NCBI GenBank assembly: GCA_965203915.1
Contig: OZ241918.1
Span: forward strand, 1,550,001 to 1,614,000
DNA length: 64,000 bases
Direction of reading: 5' to 3'
Origin: JASGCL01 sp965203915
GTDB taxonomy: Bacteria > Pseudomonadota > Alphaproteobacteria > JASGCL01
The notes beneath the pieces were generated by a model. That model saw only the letters and a list, made by a program, of their open reading frames with translations. It had not been told where the DNA came from and searched no databases. Below, piece after piece: positions 46,480-58,285 of the stretch. The translations under genes and the position numbers were made by a program. Positions within the stretch are counted from its first letter, which is position 1. Each line of letters starts with the position of its first letter.

Positions 46480-47175
46480 ATGTTGTCAGACGATGCGTTA
46501 GAATTTTACGCGCGCCAAGTGGTTATAAAAAATATTGGCGAAGGCGGGCAAGCACGGTTGATGCAAACCAGCGTCGCCATGATAGGGGTTGGCGGTATTG
46601 CGGGGCATTTGTTGCCATTGTTGGTGGGGTCGGGGATAAAAAAAATAACTTTGTGCGATGATGATGTGGTGGAAAAAAGCAACCTGCATCGGCAATTGAT
46701 GTTTCGCAAACCCGATATTGGCCAACCGAAGGTTCTTGCCGCGCAAAGTTTTTTGCAAGCCATGGCGGATGATGTCGCCATAACTTGCCATGAAAAAAAA
46801 ATTCTAACCATGGGCGATGCCGCCATGTTGGCGGACCATGATATATTGTTGGAAGGCAGCGACAATGGTGAATGCAAATTATTGGCCGACAACATAGCGC
46901 GTGCAATAAAAAAACCCATTATCATTGGCGGCGCCACGGGATACGACGGGCAGGTTGGTTTTTTTTATGGCGATAAAAATCGTTACGGCGATATTTTTCA
47001 AGCGGGCGCGCCCGCCGATATTGCCCATTGCGCCACGGCGGGAATATTAAACAGCACCCTGGCGCAGGTGGCGGGGCTGATGGCTCAATTGCTTTTTGAC
47101 TTCATCTTTGACAAACGCACCACGCAGAGATTTTTTATGGTGGATAGGGGAGCAGTTTTGGAGATTGGAAAATAA
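46480..47175 (+). CDS. ThiF/MoeB/HesA-family E1-like adenylyltransferase
   Basis: A protein-activating enzyme of 231 residues. FYARQVVIKNIGEGGQARLM and GVGGIAGHLLPLLVGSGI form the nucleotide fold, DDDVVEKSNLHRQ is the E1 signature, and a cysteine lies in AHCATAGIL at the crossover position. The paired CxxC zinc knuckles of MoeB and ThiF are absent, and there is no rhodanese domain. It may adenylate a sulfur-carrier protein or a small molecule. ATG 46480 is chosen, as a TTG at 46459 would overlap trpS. The last few codons and the stop are duplicated 548 bases downstream as part of a repeat. Confidence 0.78.
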   Translation: MLSDDALEFYARQVVIKNIGEGGQARLMQTSVAMIGVGGIAGHLLPLLVGSGIKKITLCDDDVVEKSNLHRQLMFRKPDIGQPKVLAAQSFLQAMADDVAITCHEKKILTMGDAAMLADHDILLEGSDNGECKLLADNIARAIKKPIIIGGATGYDGQVGFFYGDKNRYGDIFQAGAPADIAHCATAGILNSTLAQVAGLMAQLLFDFIFDKRTTQRFFMVDRGAVLEIGK

Positions 47176-47433
47176 CACAGACCGCAAATATCATATTTTT
47201 TAAAACATAGGGGGGCAAAATATAGGCCACAGCTTCCCTTGTGATACAAGGGAAGAAGAAAATGAGGGAGACAAGATTCATCTTGCCGACCATCATTTTC
47301 AGATAGGTTAGACGCCGTTTACGGATCTCATGCGGGGTCTAACCCACCTACAAAATATCTCGCGCGCTTCGCTTCCTCGTATTTTGTCTATCCTCCCTTG
47401 TCTCACAAGGGAGGCTTTAGCGACATTTTTTAA
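47162..47433 (+). repeat. five-hairpin repeat, copy 1
   Basis: This 272-base copy starts inside the end of the ThiF-like gene (GATTGGAAAATAA). It contains five consecutive inverted repeats. They are CTTCCCTTGT-gat-ACAAGGGAAG (47233-47255), GAAAATGA...TCATTTTC (47258-47300), GGTTAGAC...GTCTAACC (47306-47344), ACAAAATA...TATTTTGT (47350-47387) and CCTCCCTTGT-ctc-ACAAGGGAGG (47392-47414). The last two together are element B. Nearly the same sequence recurs at 47710-47980. Confidence 0.92.
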
Positions 47434-47507
47434 CCCCTAGGCCATAGGCCTAGAACCAGATTGGTTGCCACGAGTGACAATAAGGGGGGGGATAAAAAAT
47501 TGCGCCT

Positions 47508-47590
47508 AATGCCTCCCTTGCTTTAGCAAGGGAGGACGGAAAAATACGAGGCTTGCCGAGATATTTTTCCAAGGTGGGTTCGTTAATTCA
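47508..47590 (-). repeat. dispersed palindromic element B, inverted copy
   Basis: GCCTCCCTTGCT-tt-AGCAAGGGAGG is followed by AAAAATA...ATATTTTT and then GGTGGGTTCGTTAATTC. It is the reverse complement of the arrangement at 1900-1985. Confidence 0.85.
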
Positions 47591-47709
47591 TTTTTTTATT
47601 CTTATAAATTTTTGAATAAAAAAGTTGTCGGCGAATACCCCACGGAAAACATAATCGCTAACGCTCATCCCATTGGCGTGATAAAGCAAGTGAGGCTCGG
47701 CGTTTTTGC

Positions 47710-47980
47710 AGATTGGAAAATAACACAGACCGCAAATATCATATTTTTTAAAACATAGGTGGGCAAAATATAGCCCCCAGCTTCCCTTGTGATACAAGGG
47801 AAGAAGAAAATGAGGGAGGCAAGACCCATCTTGCCGACCATCATTTTCAGATAGGTTAGACGCCGTTTGCGGATCTCATGCGGGTTCTAACCCACCTACA
47901 AAATATCTCGTGCGCTTCGCTTCCTCGTATTTTGTCTATCCTCCCTTGTCTCACAAGGGAGGCTTTGCGGCATTTTTTAA
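47710..47980 (+). repeat. five-hairpin repeat, copy 2
   Basis: It matches copy 1 with a few substitutions and begins with the same GATTGGAAAATAA, the duplicated end of the ThiF-like gene. In the second hairpin the inner stem is longer here (GGCAAGA-ccca-TCTTGCC) than in copy 1. In the third, one base pair present in copy 1 is lost. Confidence 0.92.
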
Positions 47981-48040
47981 ACCATTGTAACGCGGCGTAA
48001 AAACGAGCGGATTAGCGCGGGTGGCAAGGCGGTTTTTATA

Positions 48041-48071
48041 TTGCAATCATTGTGCGAATCATATTTATAAT
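48041..48071 (+). promoter_or_regulatory. candidate promoter of the KAP NTPase gene, possibly leaderless
   Basis: TTGCAA (48041-48046) and a perfect TATAAT (48066-48071) are 19 bases apart. The -10 box ends only eight bases before ATG 48080, so transcription would start at or next to the start codon. There is no Shine-Dalgarno sequence. Confidence 0.45.
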
Positions 48072-48079
48072 AATCCACA

Positions 48080-49339
48080 ATGGACGAGGATTTATTACAG
48101 AGAAAAAATTCTGCTCATCAGCTTGCTGAAAAATTTTTAACATCTCCCTTTCAAACAATGATGATAGATGGGGCATGGGGCGCGGGCAAAAGTTGGCTTG
48201 CCGAAACCATGAAAAATTTTATAAGCCAAAATAAAATATCTGATAAAAAATATAATGTTGTATGGATAGACGCCTTTGCCCATGAATTAACAGACGACCC
48301 ATTATTAATTATATGGCAACATATTATAGAAAAATTTCAGATTAGGGATGAAATATCTATAAAAGGTATAGGACTAGCAATAGGGAAAATAATAGGCATA
48401 GCTATAGAGCCATTGCCTATCATTGGAAAAACCATAAAAACAGCGGCAGAAATGACCGCTGTGCCTCAAGAAAAAGGCTTCATTGAAAAAAAATTATCTG
48501 CCATTGCTGATATGACAGCGGGCAAAGAAGAATTACAATCTATATTAAAAACCAAATTACCCTTGGTTATTTTTATTGATGAATTAGACCGTTGCAATCC
48601 CCATTTTGCTGTCAGATTATTTGAAAGGGTAAAACATTATTTTAATATGCCTGATATAAAAATTATTTATGTTGCTAATAAAGATATTTTATCAGGCAGT
48701 ATTGCAGGTTATTACAACACAGCGGGCACAAAATTTGAAGCCAGTGATTATTTAGAAAAATTTATTGATTTTACTTTCTATGTTAGCAATTTTAGTAGTT
48801 TAAGTAAGAAGACTAGAGGTTTTTTTATACTTGATTCTATTAAAAGCAAAAACCCACGCGGGAACGAATTCTTATGGAACCTCGTTCCGTCTTTATTTGA
48901 TATGTATGTTTTGCAACCTCGGCAAATAAAGAATATTATAAATAATATTATACTAAATTCTGCAAATATAAAAGATATTACTATTTTTCTCCTATCAATT
49001 TATTTATATGCTATGAAAAATTCTGAAAATTATAAATACCTTTATAAAATTATACATGAGATATATAAAGCATATGATATAAATGATTTTAATACAAAAC
49101 TTAGGAGTCTAGATTCACAACATCACCAAACTATTGATATGCTTATTAATTTCCTTGATAATACTATAAAGATCTATTCTTCTGCCCATGGCGTGCCTGT
49201 TGTATCACTAAAAAATATAATAGATTCTAGTGTTAATCCTGCAAAGCATCCTCCTGATGGTCTTCCTTCCTATGGGGGGCCAGCAGCCCTTTGGTATGCA
49301 ATTGATAATATAGAAAAAATATTTATCGTTAATCATTAA
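48080..49339 (+). CDS. KAP-family P-loop NTPase
   Basis: The 419-residue protein has Walker A GAWGAGKS (31-38) and Walker B LVIFIDELDRC (around 166-177), the latter characteristic of the KAP family (named for Kidins220/ARMS and phage-exclusion PifA). A hydrophobic stretch between them (IGLAIGKIIGIAIEPLPIIG) sits where KAP proteins carry membrane helices. YLEKFIDFTFYV is the sensor-like region, followed by an AT-rich helical C-terminal part of unknown function. Bacterial members are often membrane-linked and found on mobile DNA, and some act in phage exclusion. That role here is only inferred. Codon use is far more AT-rich than in its neighbours, and the gene lies between the repeat island and the rRNA operon, convergent with the latter. 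Confidence 0.82.
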   Translation: MDEDLLQRKNSAHQLAEKFLTSPFQTMMIDGAWGAGKSWLAETMKNFISQNKISDKKYNVVWIDAFAHELTDDPLLIIWQHIIEKFQIRDEISIKGIGLAIGKIIGIAIEPLPIIGKTIKTAAEMTAVPQEKGFIEKKLSAIADMTAGKEELQSILKTKLPLVIFIDELDRCNPHFAVRLFERVKHYFNMPDIKIIYVANKDILSGSIAGYYNTAGTKFEASDYLEKFIDFTFYVSNFSSLSKKTRGFFILDSIKSKNPRGNEFLWNLVPSLFDMYVLQPRQIKNIINNIILNSANIKDITIFLLSIYLYAMKNSENYKYLYKIIHEIYKAYDINDFNTKLRSLDSQHHQTIDMLINFLDNTIKIYSSAHGVPVVSLKNIIDSSVNPAKHPPDGLPSYGGPAALWYAIDNIEKIFIVNH

Positions 49340-49371
49340 ATTTTGTATAGGAATTATGTGAAACCATTGTG

Positions 49372-49409
49372 TGCCCAACTGGGGGCAAGTTTCGCGCAAA
49401 TATTTGCGC
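49372..49409. terminator. inverted repeats between the KAP gene and 5S rRNA
   Basis: TGCCC-aactgg-GGGCA (49372-49387) and a perfect 16-base palindrome GCGCAAATATTTGCGC (49394-49409) lie in the convergent gap. They may end transcription from either side. Neither is followed by a clear T-run, so this is tentative. Confidence 0.3.
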
Positions 49410-49437
49410 ATATATTATATAAATTGCAATCTGAAGG

Positions 49438-49555
49438 CTAGGCGGCGACCTACTCTCCCATTGCCTTAAGACATAGTACCATCGGCGCGGGAACATTTCA
49501 CTTCCGAGTTCGAAATGGGATCGGGTGCTTTGCGTTCCGCCATTACCACCAAGCC
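49438..49555 (-). rRNA. rrf: 5S ribosomal RNA
   Basis: The minus strand reads GCTTGGTGGTAATGGCGG, then CACCCGATCCCATTTCGAAC and GGTACTATGTCTTAAGGC, the conserved 5S blocks. It ends in GGGAGAGTAGGTCGCCGCC. Ends are estimated from pairing of the terminal helix. It is the last gene of the rRNA operon. Confidence 0.93.
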
Positions 49556-49868
49556 ATCGGATTGCAATTTATTTTTTTGTGTTGGATAAACCCTAAACCT
49601 ACTTTGCGTGGTTGCGCAAGGCATATTTAGGCTGCCGCAAAGATATATAGGCCAATAATATTCATTACATTATCGGCCGATAGTCAAAACGAAACCCAAC
49701 GAGCAATTAAACCAAAAAATCCTTTTACTGAGCAATGAAATTGCGAATGATAGGTTAGAAAAAATCTAACCCAAATATATGCAACCCATGCACACAAATT
49801 TATATAAAAATTTGTGTATCATAACAAAAACCTGCCTTTGCAGTTAAGAAAAGATGGTCTTTATTATA
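49556..49868 (-). other. 23S-5S spacer with precursor-stem strands
   Basis: A 313-base spacer without genes. It contains the 3' strands of two stems that pair with the 23S leader (49714-49756 with 52946-52995, and 49829-49861 with 52756-52784). A local hairpin GGCCAATAAT...ATTATCGGCC (49651-49679) precedes 5S. Confidence 0.7.
49714..49756 (-). other. 3' strand of outer 23S precursor stem
   Basis: The plus-strand block ACTGAGCAATGAAATTGCGA and its flanks is the reverse complement, with few mismatches, of the block at 52946-52995 (TCGCAATTCATTGCTCAGC). The flanking AAAAAAT/ATTTTTT and AGGTT/AACCT pieces also match. It should form the long helix enclosing pre-23S RNA that RNase III normally cuts. 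Confidence 0.7.
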
Positions 49869-52640
<2,772 letters not shown>

Positions 52641-52755
52641 AATTTCTGCAAACAAATTTTCATTTGTTCGCCATATTTGAACTGTTTCATTATCATCAAC
52701 ATATTTTGCAACATGTTTTTGACAACGACTTAATCATCTAGTTCTTCATTTAAAA

Positions 52756-52784
52756 ACCATCTTTCTTAACTGAAAGGGCAAGTT
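52756..52784 (-). other. 5' strand of inner 23S precursor stem
   Basis: ACCATCTTTCTTAACTGAAA followed by GGGCA is matched by the reverse complement of 49829-49861 (TGCCTTTGCAGTTAAGAAAA, then GATGGT). This gives a helix of about 25 pairs just outside the mature 23S 3' end. Confidence 0.65.
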
Positions 52785-52945
52785 TGCAAACCTGTTATTC
52801 CTTTTCAGGAGGGATGAAAATTCCGTCTTCATCCCTTCACTTAAGAAGATTTTTCTTATTGTTATTTGACATGAGTTGCATAATGTATCTTTGTTAAGTT
52901 ATTGCACAACATCATTGGTTATTAAAAACAACCAAGACCTCGCGC

Positions 52946-52995
52946 AACCTATAAAAAAGTCACTCGCAATTCATTGCTCAGCAAAAGAATTTTTT
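52946..52995 (-). other. 5' strand of outer 23S precursor stem
   Basis: It pairs with 49714-49756 across the entire 23S gene, mainly through TCGCAATTCATTGCTCAGC. It lies about 300 bases before the mature 5' end. Confidence 0.7.
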
Positions 52996-53193
52996 GTTCT
53001 ATTTGCTTCACATAATTCCTATAAACGATATTCAAAAACTTTGTTTTTTGTTTTTTGTTAAAAACAAAATGACGACAGCGTTAAAAACGCCGCCGTTATT
53101 TTGCATTATAACTGACGAAAGCCATTTGTACGGCCTTCGCTATCCCATGTTTATTATACCAATTTAATTGGCCAATGCCCCACAACCAATGTT

Positions 53194-53269
53194 TGGTGGA
53201 GCATAACGGATTCGAACCGATGACCTCCTGCTTGCAAAGCAGGCGCTCTACCAACTGAGCTAATGCCCC
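53194..53269 (-). tRNA. tRNA-Ala (anticodon TGC)
   Basis: This is a complete 76-base cloverleaf with CCA encoded. The acceptor GGGGCAT pairs with ATGCTCC, the anticodon loop is TTTGCAA, and the T arm has GGTTCGAATCC. It is the promoter-distal of two spacer tRNAs, the usual position for tRNA-Ala. Confidence 0.97.
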
Positions 53270-53393
53270 AATATAATTGGCGAAAACCGCTATCCGCGGC
53301 GTTCGCAAACCCTTATTTCTTTATATTATTCGCGCGAAATAAATTCGCACGAATAGCAAAAGGCAATGCTTCACTTTTTATATGGCAATGTTC
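53270..53393 (-). repeat. structured leader module before tRNA-Ala
   Basis: About 125 bases immediately 5' of tRNA-Ala (in transcript sense) resemble those before tRNA-Ile (54477-54600). An 11-position hairpin (53328-53354) has the loop ATAAA and one mismatch (C-A). A second hairpin CCGC-tatcc-GCGG follows towards the tRNA. Several pairs differ from the tRNA-Ile copy on both strands while pairing is kept. Confidence 0.72.
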
Positions 53394-53404
53394 ACAAACC
53401 ATTT

Positions 53405-53830
53405 TTACATGGCCAGCAAGCGATAAACCAGGGCTATCACTATCATGGCCACCAAACGGTAAGCACAATTTGTAAAGGTAACGCGAAAGGTTCGGCTTTC
53501 CCACATATGGCTGGAAACATAAAGATTATGCGTTCCAACGATATAAAGAAGAGTCCAACCCCAAAACCCATTACCACGCTCGGCATCAATCGAAACGATC
53601 AATCCCAATATCCAAACTTTTAAGAAAACCAAAACGGCTTCATAAACATAAGGATTAAGCGGCCAAAAGGGCGATGTTTTTATAACGGTCGGTTTATAGC
53701 GGGTGTTAACCCCCAAAAACTTTCCGAAAGCAAATGGCGCAAACCAAATAGCCTCAATTGCCACATAAATGACAAAGGCAGCCACCAACCAAACCCAAGA
53801 GAATGGCAAATAAGGAAAAGCTATATTCAT
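53405..53830 (-). CDS. DUF1761-like four-helix membrane protein inside the rRNA spacer
   Basis: This 141-residue protein has four hydrophobic helices (about residues 11-32, 61-80, 86-102, 120-139). Its first helix region EAIWFAPFAFGKFLG aligns with GTIWFGPLFGEIFIKGLG of the next gene, so I read it as a distant DUF1761 paralogue. CGGAGACAAGA before ATG 53830 is a good ribosome site and closely resembles that of the neighbour. It lies between the neighbour (67 bases) and tRNA-Ala, in the direction of the rRNA operon. The function is unknown. Both genes could be transcribed with the rRNAs or from the promoter at 54363-54390. Confidence 0.8.
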   Translation of the reverse strand: MNIAFPYLPFSWVWLVAAFVIYVAIEAIWFAPFAFGKFLGVNTRYKPTVIKTSPFWPLNPYVYEAVLVFLKVWILGLIVSIDAERGNGFWGWTLLYIVGTHNLYVSSHMWESRTFRVTFTNCAYRLVAMIVIALVYRLLAM

Positions 53831-53897
53831 TCTTGTCTCCGTTAATCTATTGTTATCTTTAATATACTATAGACCAAATCACGATGGGAAGCCACCA

Positions 53898-54317
53898 TTA
53901 ACCCAAATTAAATTGCGCGCCCAATAAACAATAGACGAGCAAGAAATAGAGTCTTGTGACCAACATACCACCAATATCGACCGCGGCAAATTTTAACGAT
54001 TTGCCCGCCCAACGGGTGGTTGCATATTCCGCGAAGGCACTGGCAACCAAGAAGGCCACCGCTAGCGACATATTAACATTCGCTATCGCACTCATGAAAC
54101 ATGCCGTCAATAATGAAGACAGGGTTTGAACACCATATGTCATTATCATTTGTTGTTTGCCCTTTGGGTTTTTGTCAAACTTCGCCCTGGCTTCCTTCAT
54201 TGATTTGAAACCCAAGCCTTTGATGAATATTTCACCAAACAAGGGGCCAAACCAAATAGTGCCAATGACGATCGCGCCAACAACGCTAACCAGCAATGAT
54301 AAATAATTTATTTCCAT
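53898..54317 (-). CDS. DUF1761 family membrane protein inside the rRNA spacer
   Basis: This 139-residue, four-helix membrane protein of unknown function has the family pattern IGTIWFGPLFGEIFIKGLG near the start, a charged loop (about 39-55), then helices around 60-82, 84-100 and 112-133. AAGGAGACAAAA before ATG 54317 is a strong ribosome site, so it is translated independently of the rRNAs. It begins 82 bases after tRNA-Ile. Protein genes in a bacterial 16S-23S spacer are highly unusual, which is treated in the findings. Confidence 0.85.
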   Translation of the reverse strand: MEINYLSLLVSVVGAIVIGTIWFGPLFGEIFIKGLGFKSMKEARAKFDKNPKGKQQMIMTYGVQTLSSLLTACFMSAIANVNMSLAVAFLVASAFAEYATTRWAGKSLKFAAVDIGGMLVTRLYFLLVYCLLGAQFNLG

Positions 54318-54362
54318 TTTTGTCTCCTTTATATTTTTTATTAAATAATTATTGAAAAAACA

Positions 54363-54390
54363 ACTATAAATAAAAATACAAAAAAATCAA
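54363..54390 (-). promoter_or_regulatory. candidate internal promoter for the two spacer membrane genes
   Basis: On the minus strand TTGATT (54385-54390) and TATAGT (54363-54368) are 16 bases apart, just downstream of tRNA-Ile and about 45 bases before ATG 54317. The region is AT-rich, which lowers the weight of the match. Confidence 0.5.
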
Positions 54391-54399
54391 GAAAATAAA

Positions 54400-56290
<1,891 letters not shown>

Positions 56291-57089
56291 TATATGCTTC
56301 AATGAAGAAGCAAATTCTTTTTCCTGACAATCTGTACCGACCATCAGGCAATAATTTTTGAACAAGAGATTTTTACCTTACCCCAAACAAACATAAAATC
56401 TATCGGCGCTTAAACCGATAAATGTTGTCTGGTTTGCTATTACTGTATAAATAGCGAAACAAATTTCGAAGAAGGCGGGATAAGGGCACTTGAGATGACC
56501 TTTATCACATAACAATTATAATATATCGCGGGTTTGCACCCACAAAAACTATAACAAAAATATTCTTGTCAATATATTCTTTATTGACCAAATATCTTGT
56601 CATAAACCAACATTTTAATAAACAAAAAAATCCCAGCCGAGGCCGAGTTATTTTTGTAAGAGAAAAATGTTGGCTATGTCGCCGTCCATTTGTTTCTTCT
56701 TACCATCCTAAACGATGTTCAAAATCCAAATTCTCCCCCATCAAACGAAAAGCAAGCTTATCTTGGCACTATTCTTTTTCTAAAAACTTAATCCTTAAAA
56801 AAAGTTAGTTGCCGCAAAAAGCACCAAACCTTGAGAGGGCGAGAGCGATTCCTTATACCAAAACCCCATGCAATGCAAGCTCTTTTGTATTATTTTGTGG
56901 CATTTTTATCATTTTTTTATCATTTTATTTTCTACTGAATCATGAGAAAAAATATAAAATCTTGCTGGCGATATAACAAGAAAACCCTGGCGTTGCCCGC
57001 CAACCCACGCGCCCTGGGCACAGCTAGGCACCACGCGCGCCCAACATGTTTTATAAACGGTAATAAATGTAGCGAGGCTATTAGCGAGG
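56291..57089. other. rRNA operon upstream region, gene-free
   Basis: About 800 bases with no supportable gene. Nearest 16S is the pre-rRNA leader with hairpins such as CCTGA...TCAGG (about 56322-56350) and GCTATT...AATAGC (about 56438-56457). A perfect minus-strand TTGACA stands at 56567-56572, but the only good -10 box (TATAGT, 56548-56553) is 13 bases away, so I leave the promoter open. Near hemB a short tandem repeat (GCGAGGCTATTA, 57073-57095) runs into the hemB stop. Confidence 0.5.
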
Positions 57090-58088
57090 CTATTGCCCCT
57101 GCAACCGCGCCGCAATTTTGTCGGCAGCATAACAAACAATGGCATCGGCCCCCGCGCGTTTGATAGCCTGCAGCGATTCCATCATGGCTTGCTCGCCATC
57201 CAACCATTTCTTTTCAGCCGCCGCCATTATCATCGCATATTCGCCCGATACTTGATAAGCGAAGGTTGGCATATGAAATTGCTCTTTAACGCGATGGATA
57301 ATATCCAAAAACGGCATGGCGGGTTTAACCATCACCACATCGGCCCCTTCGTTAATATCCATCGCAACTTCTTGCAATGCTTCGGTGCTGTTGACATGAT
57401 TCATCTGGTAAGTTTTTTTATCGCCCTGCAATAATTTTCCCGAACCGACGGCGTCGCGAAACGGCCCATAAAAGCAAGAAGCATATTTGGCGGCGTAGCT
57501 GATAATAATGGTATTGTAATATTGCGCCCCTTCCAATTTTTTTCTTATCGCGCCAACCCGCCCATCCATCATGTCGGACGGGGCCACGGCATCGGCCCCG
57601 AGGCTCGCCAACAACAGAGCTTGCTGACACAAGACATCCACCGTTTCGTCATTCAATATTTCGCCATTCTTTATCAAACCGTCGTGGCCATGGCTGGTGT
57701 AGGGGTCAAGCGCAACATCGGTAATCACCAACATGTCGGGGTGGGTGGATTTTATTTTCTTAATGGCCTGCGCCACCAAATTGTTATCGTGCAAGGCCTC
57801 TTGCCCATTGTCGGTTTTCAAATTATCGGGGGTTTTGGGGAATAACATCACGGCGGTAATGCCCACCGCCGCCGCATTATCGATAACCTTTGGCAGGTCG
57901 ACGATGGCGTGGCGTAAAATATGTGGCAAGGATGGAATGATGGCAACATCATCCGCCGTGCGTAAAAATAATGGCAAGATAAGGTCGCGCGCCGTCAAGG
58001 TATGTTCGGCCACCAAACCACGCCAGGCCTTATTCTGACGCAAACGGCGCAACCGCGTTTCAGGATAGGAACGATGAGGTAATATCAT
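57090..58088 (-). CDS. hemB: delta-aminolevulinic acid dehydratase (porphobilinogen synthase)
   Basis: HemB condenses two 5-aminolevulinate molecules to porphobilinogen in heme synthesis. The two active-site lysines are in IISYAAKYASCFYGPFRDA and VVMVKPAMPFLDI. The metal site reads TDVALDPYTSHGHDG, with Asp where zinc enzymes have Cys, so it should be the Mg/K-dependent type common in alphaproteobacteria. Length is 332. It lies 47 bases after tRNA-Leu on the same strand and may share its transcript. Confidence 0.96.
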   Translation of the reverse strand: MILPHRSYPETRLRRLRQNKAWRGLVAEHTLTARDLILPLFLRTADDVAIIPSLPHILRHAIVDLPKVIDNAAAVGITAVMLFPKTPDNLKTDNGQEALHDNNLVAQAIKKIKSTHPDMLVITDVALDPYTSHGHDGLIKNGEILNDETVDVLCQQALLLASLGADAVAPSDMMDGRVGAIRKKLEGAQYYNTIIISYAAKYASCFYGPFRDAVGSGKLLQGDKKTYQMNHVNSTEALQEVAMDINEGADVVMVKPAMPFLDIIHRVKEQFHMPTFAYQVSGEYAMIMAAAEKKWLDGEQAMMESLQAIKRAGADAIVCYAADKIAARLQGQ

Positions 58089-58135
58089 GATGATTCGATG
58101 ATGCTAATTTTTTTTCAATATAAAAACCACTTTAA

Positions 58136-58222
58136 TGGTGCGACCGAGAAGACTCGAACTTCCACGATATTACTACCACAGAGACCTCAACCCTGCGCGT
58201 CTACCAATTCCGCCACGATCGC
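58136..58222 (-). tRNA. tRNA-Leu (anticodon GAG)
   Basis: An 87-base class II tRNA with CCA encoded. The acceptor GCGATCG pairs with CGGTCGC, the anticodon loop TTGAGGT lies between CAGGG and CTCTG, the variable arm is long, and the T arm has AGTTCGAGTCT. Confidence 0.96.
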
Positions 58223-58285
58223 TCATTATTTTTTACAACTTTGTTTGCCTAGCAGTTATCGGGGAAGGTGACAAGAAATTTTATC

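Larger units (their letters stand above)
47176..48079. other. gene-free repeat island
   Basis: About 900 bases without a supportable gene. It is made almost entirely of two five-hairpin repeats with an inverted copy of element B between them, plus a small palindrome (CCTAGGCCATAGGCCTAG-like) near 47436. The last 100 bases before the KAP gene are unique and include its promoter. Confidence 0.75.
52641..53193 (-). other. spacer between tRNA-Ala and 23S with structured pre-23S leader
   Basis: About 550 bases with no gene. It holds the 5' strands of the two 23S precursor stems (52756-52784 and 52946-52995). It also holds local hairpins, clearest GGGATGAA...TTCATCCC (52812-52836) and AACAAA...TTTGTT (around 52646-52666). 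The short open frames here are accidental. Confidence 0.65.

Noticed and set aside
47588..47797. 69-codon minus-strand frame in the repeat island
   Set aside because: It runs into copy 2 of the five-hairpin repeat and has no support beyond being open.
53096..53308. 70-codon frame reading LAQLVERLLCKQEVIGSNP
   Set aside because: This is the familiar false translation of a tRNA gene, here tRNA-Ala.
56566..56808. 80-codon plus-strand frame with a CWLCRRPF zinc-finger-like piece
   Set aside because: It starts with TTG, has no ribosome site, no second convincing metal pair, and lies antisense to the rRNA promoter region.
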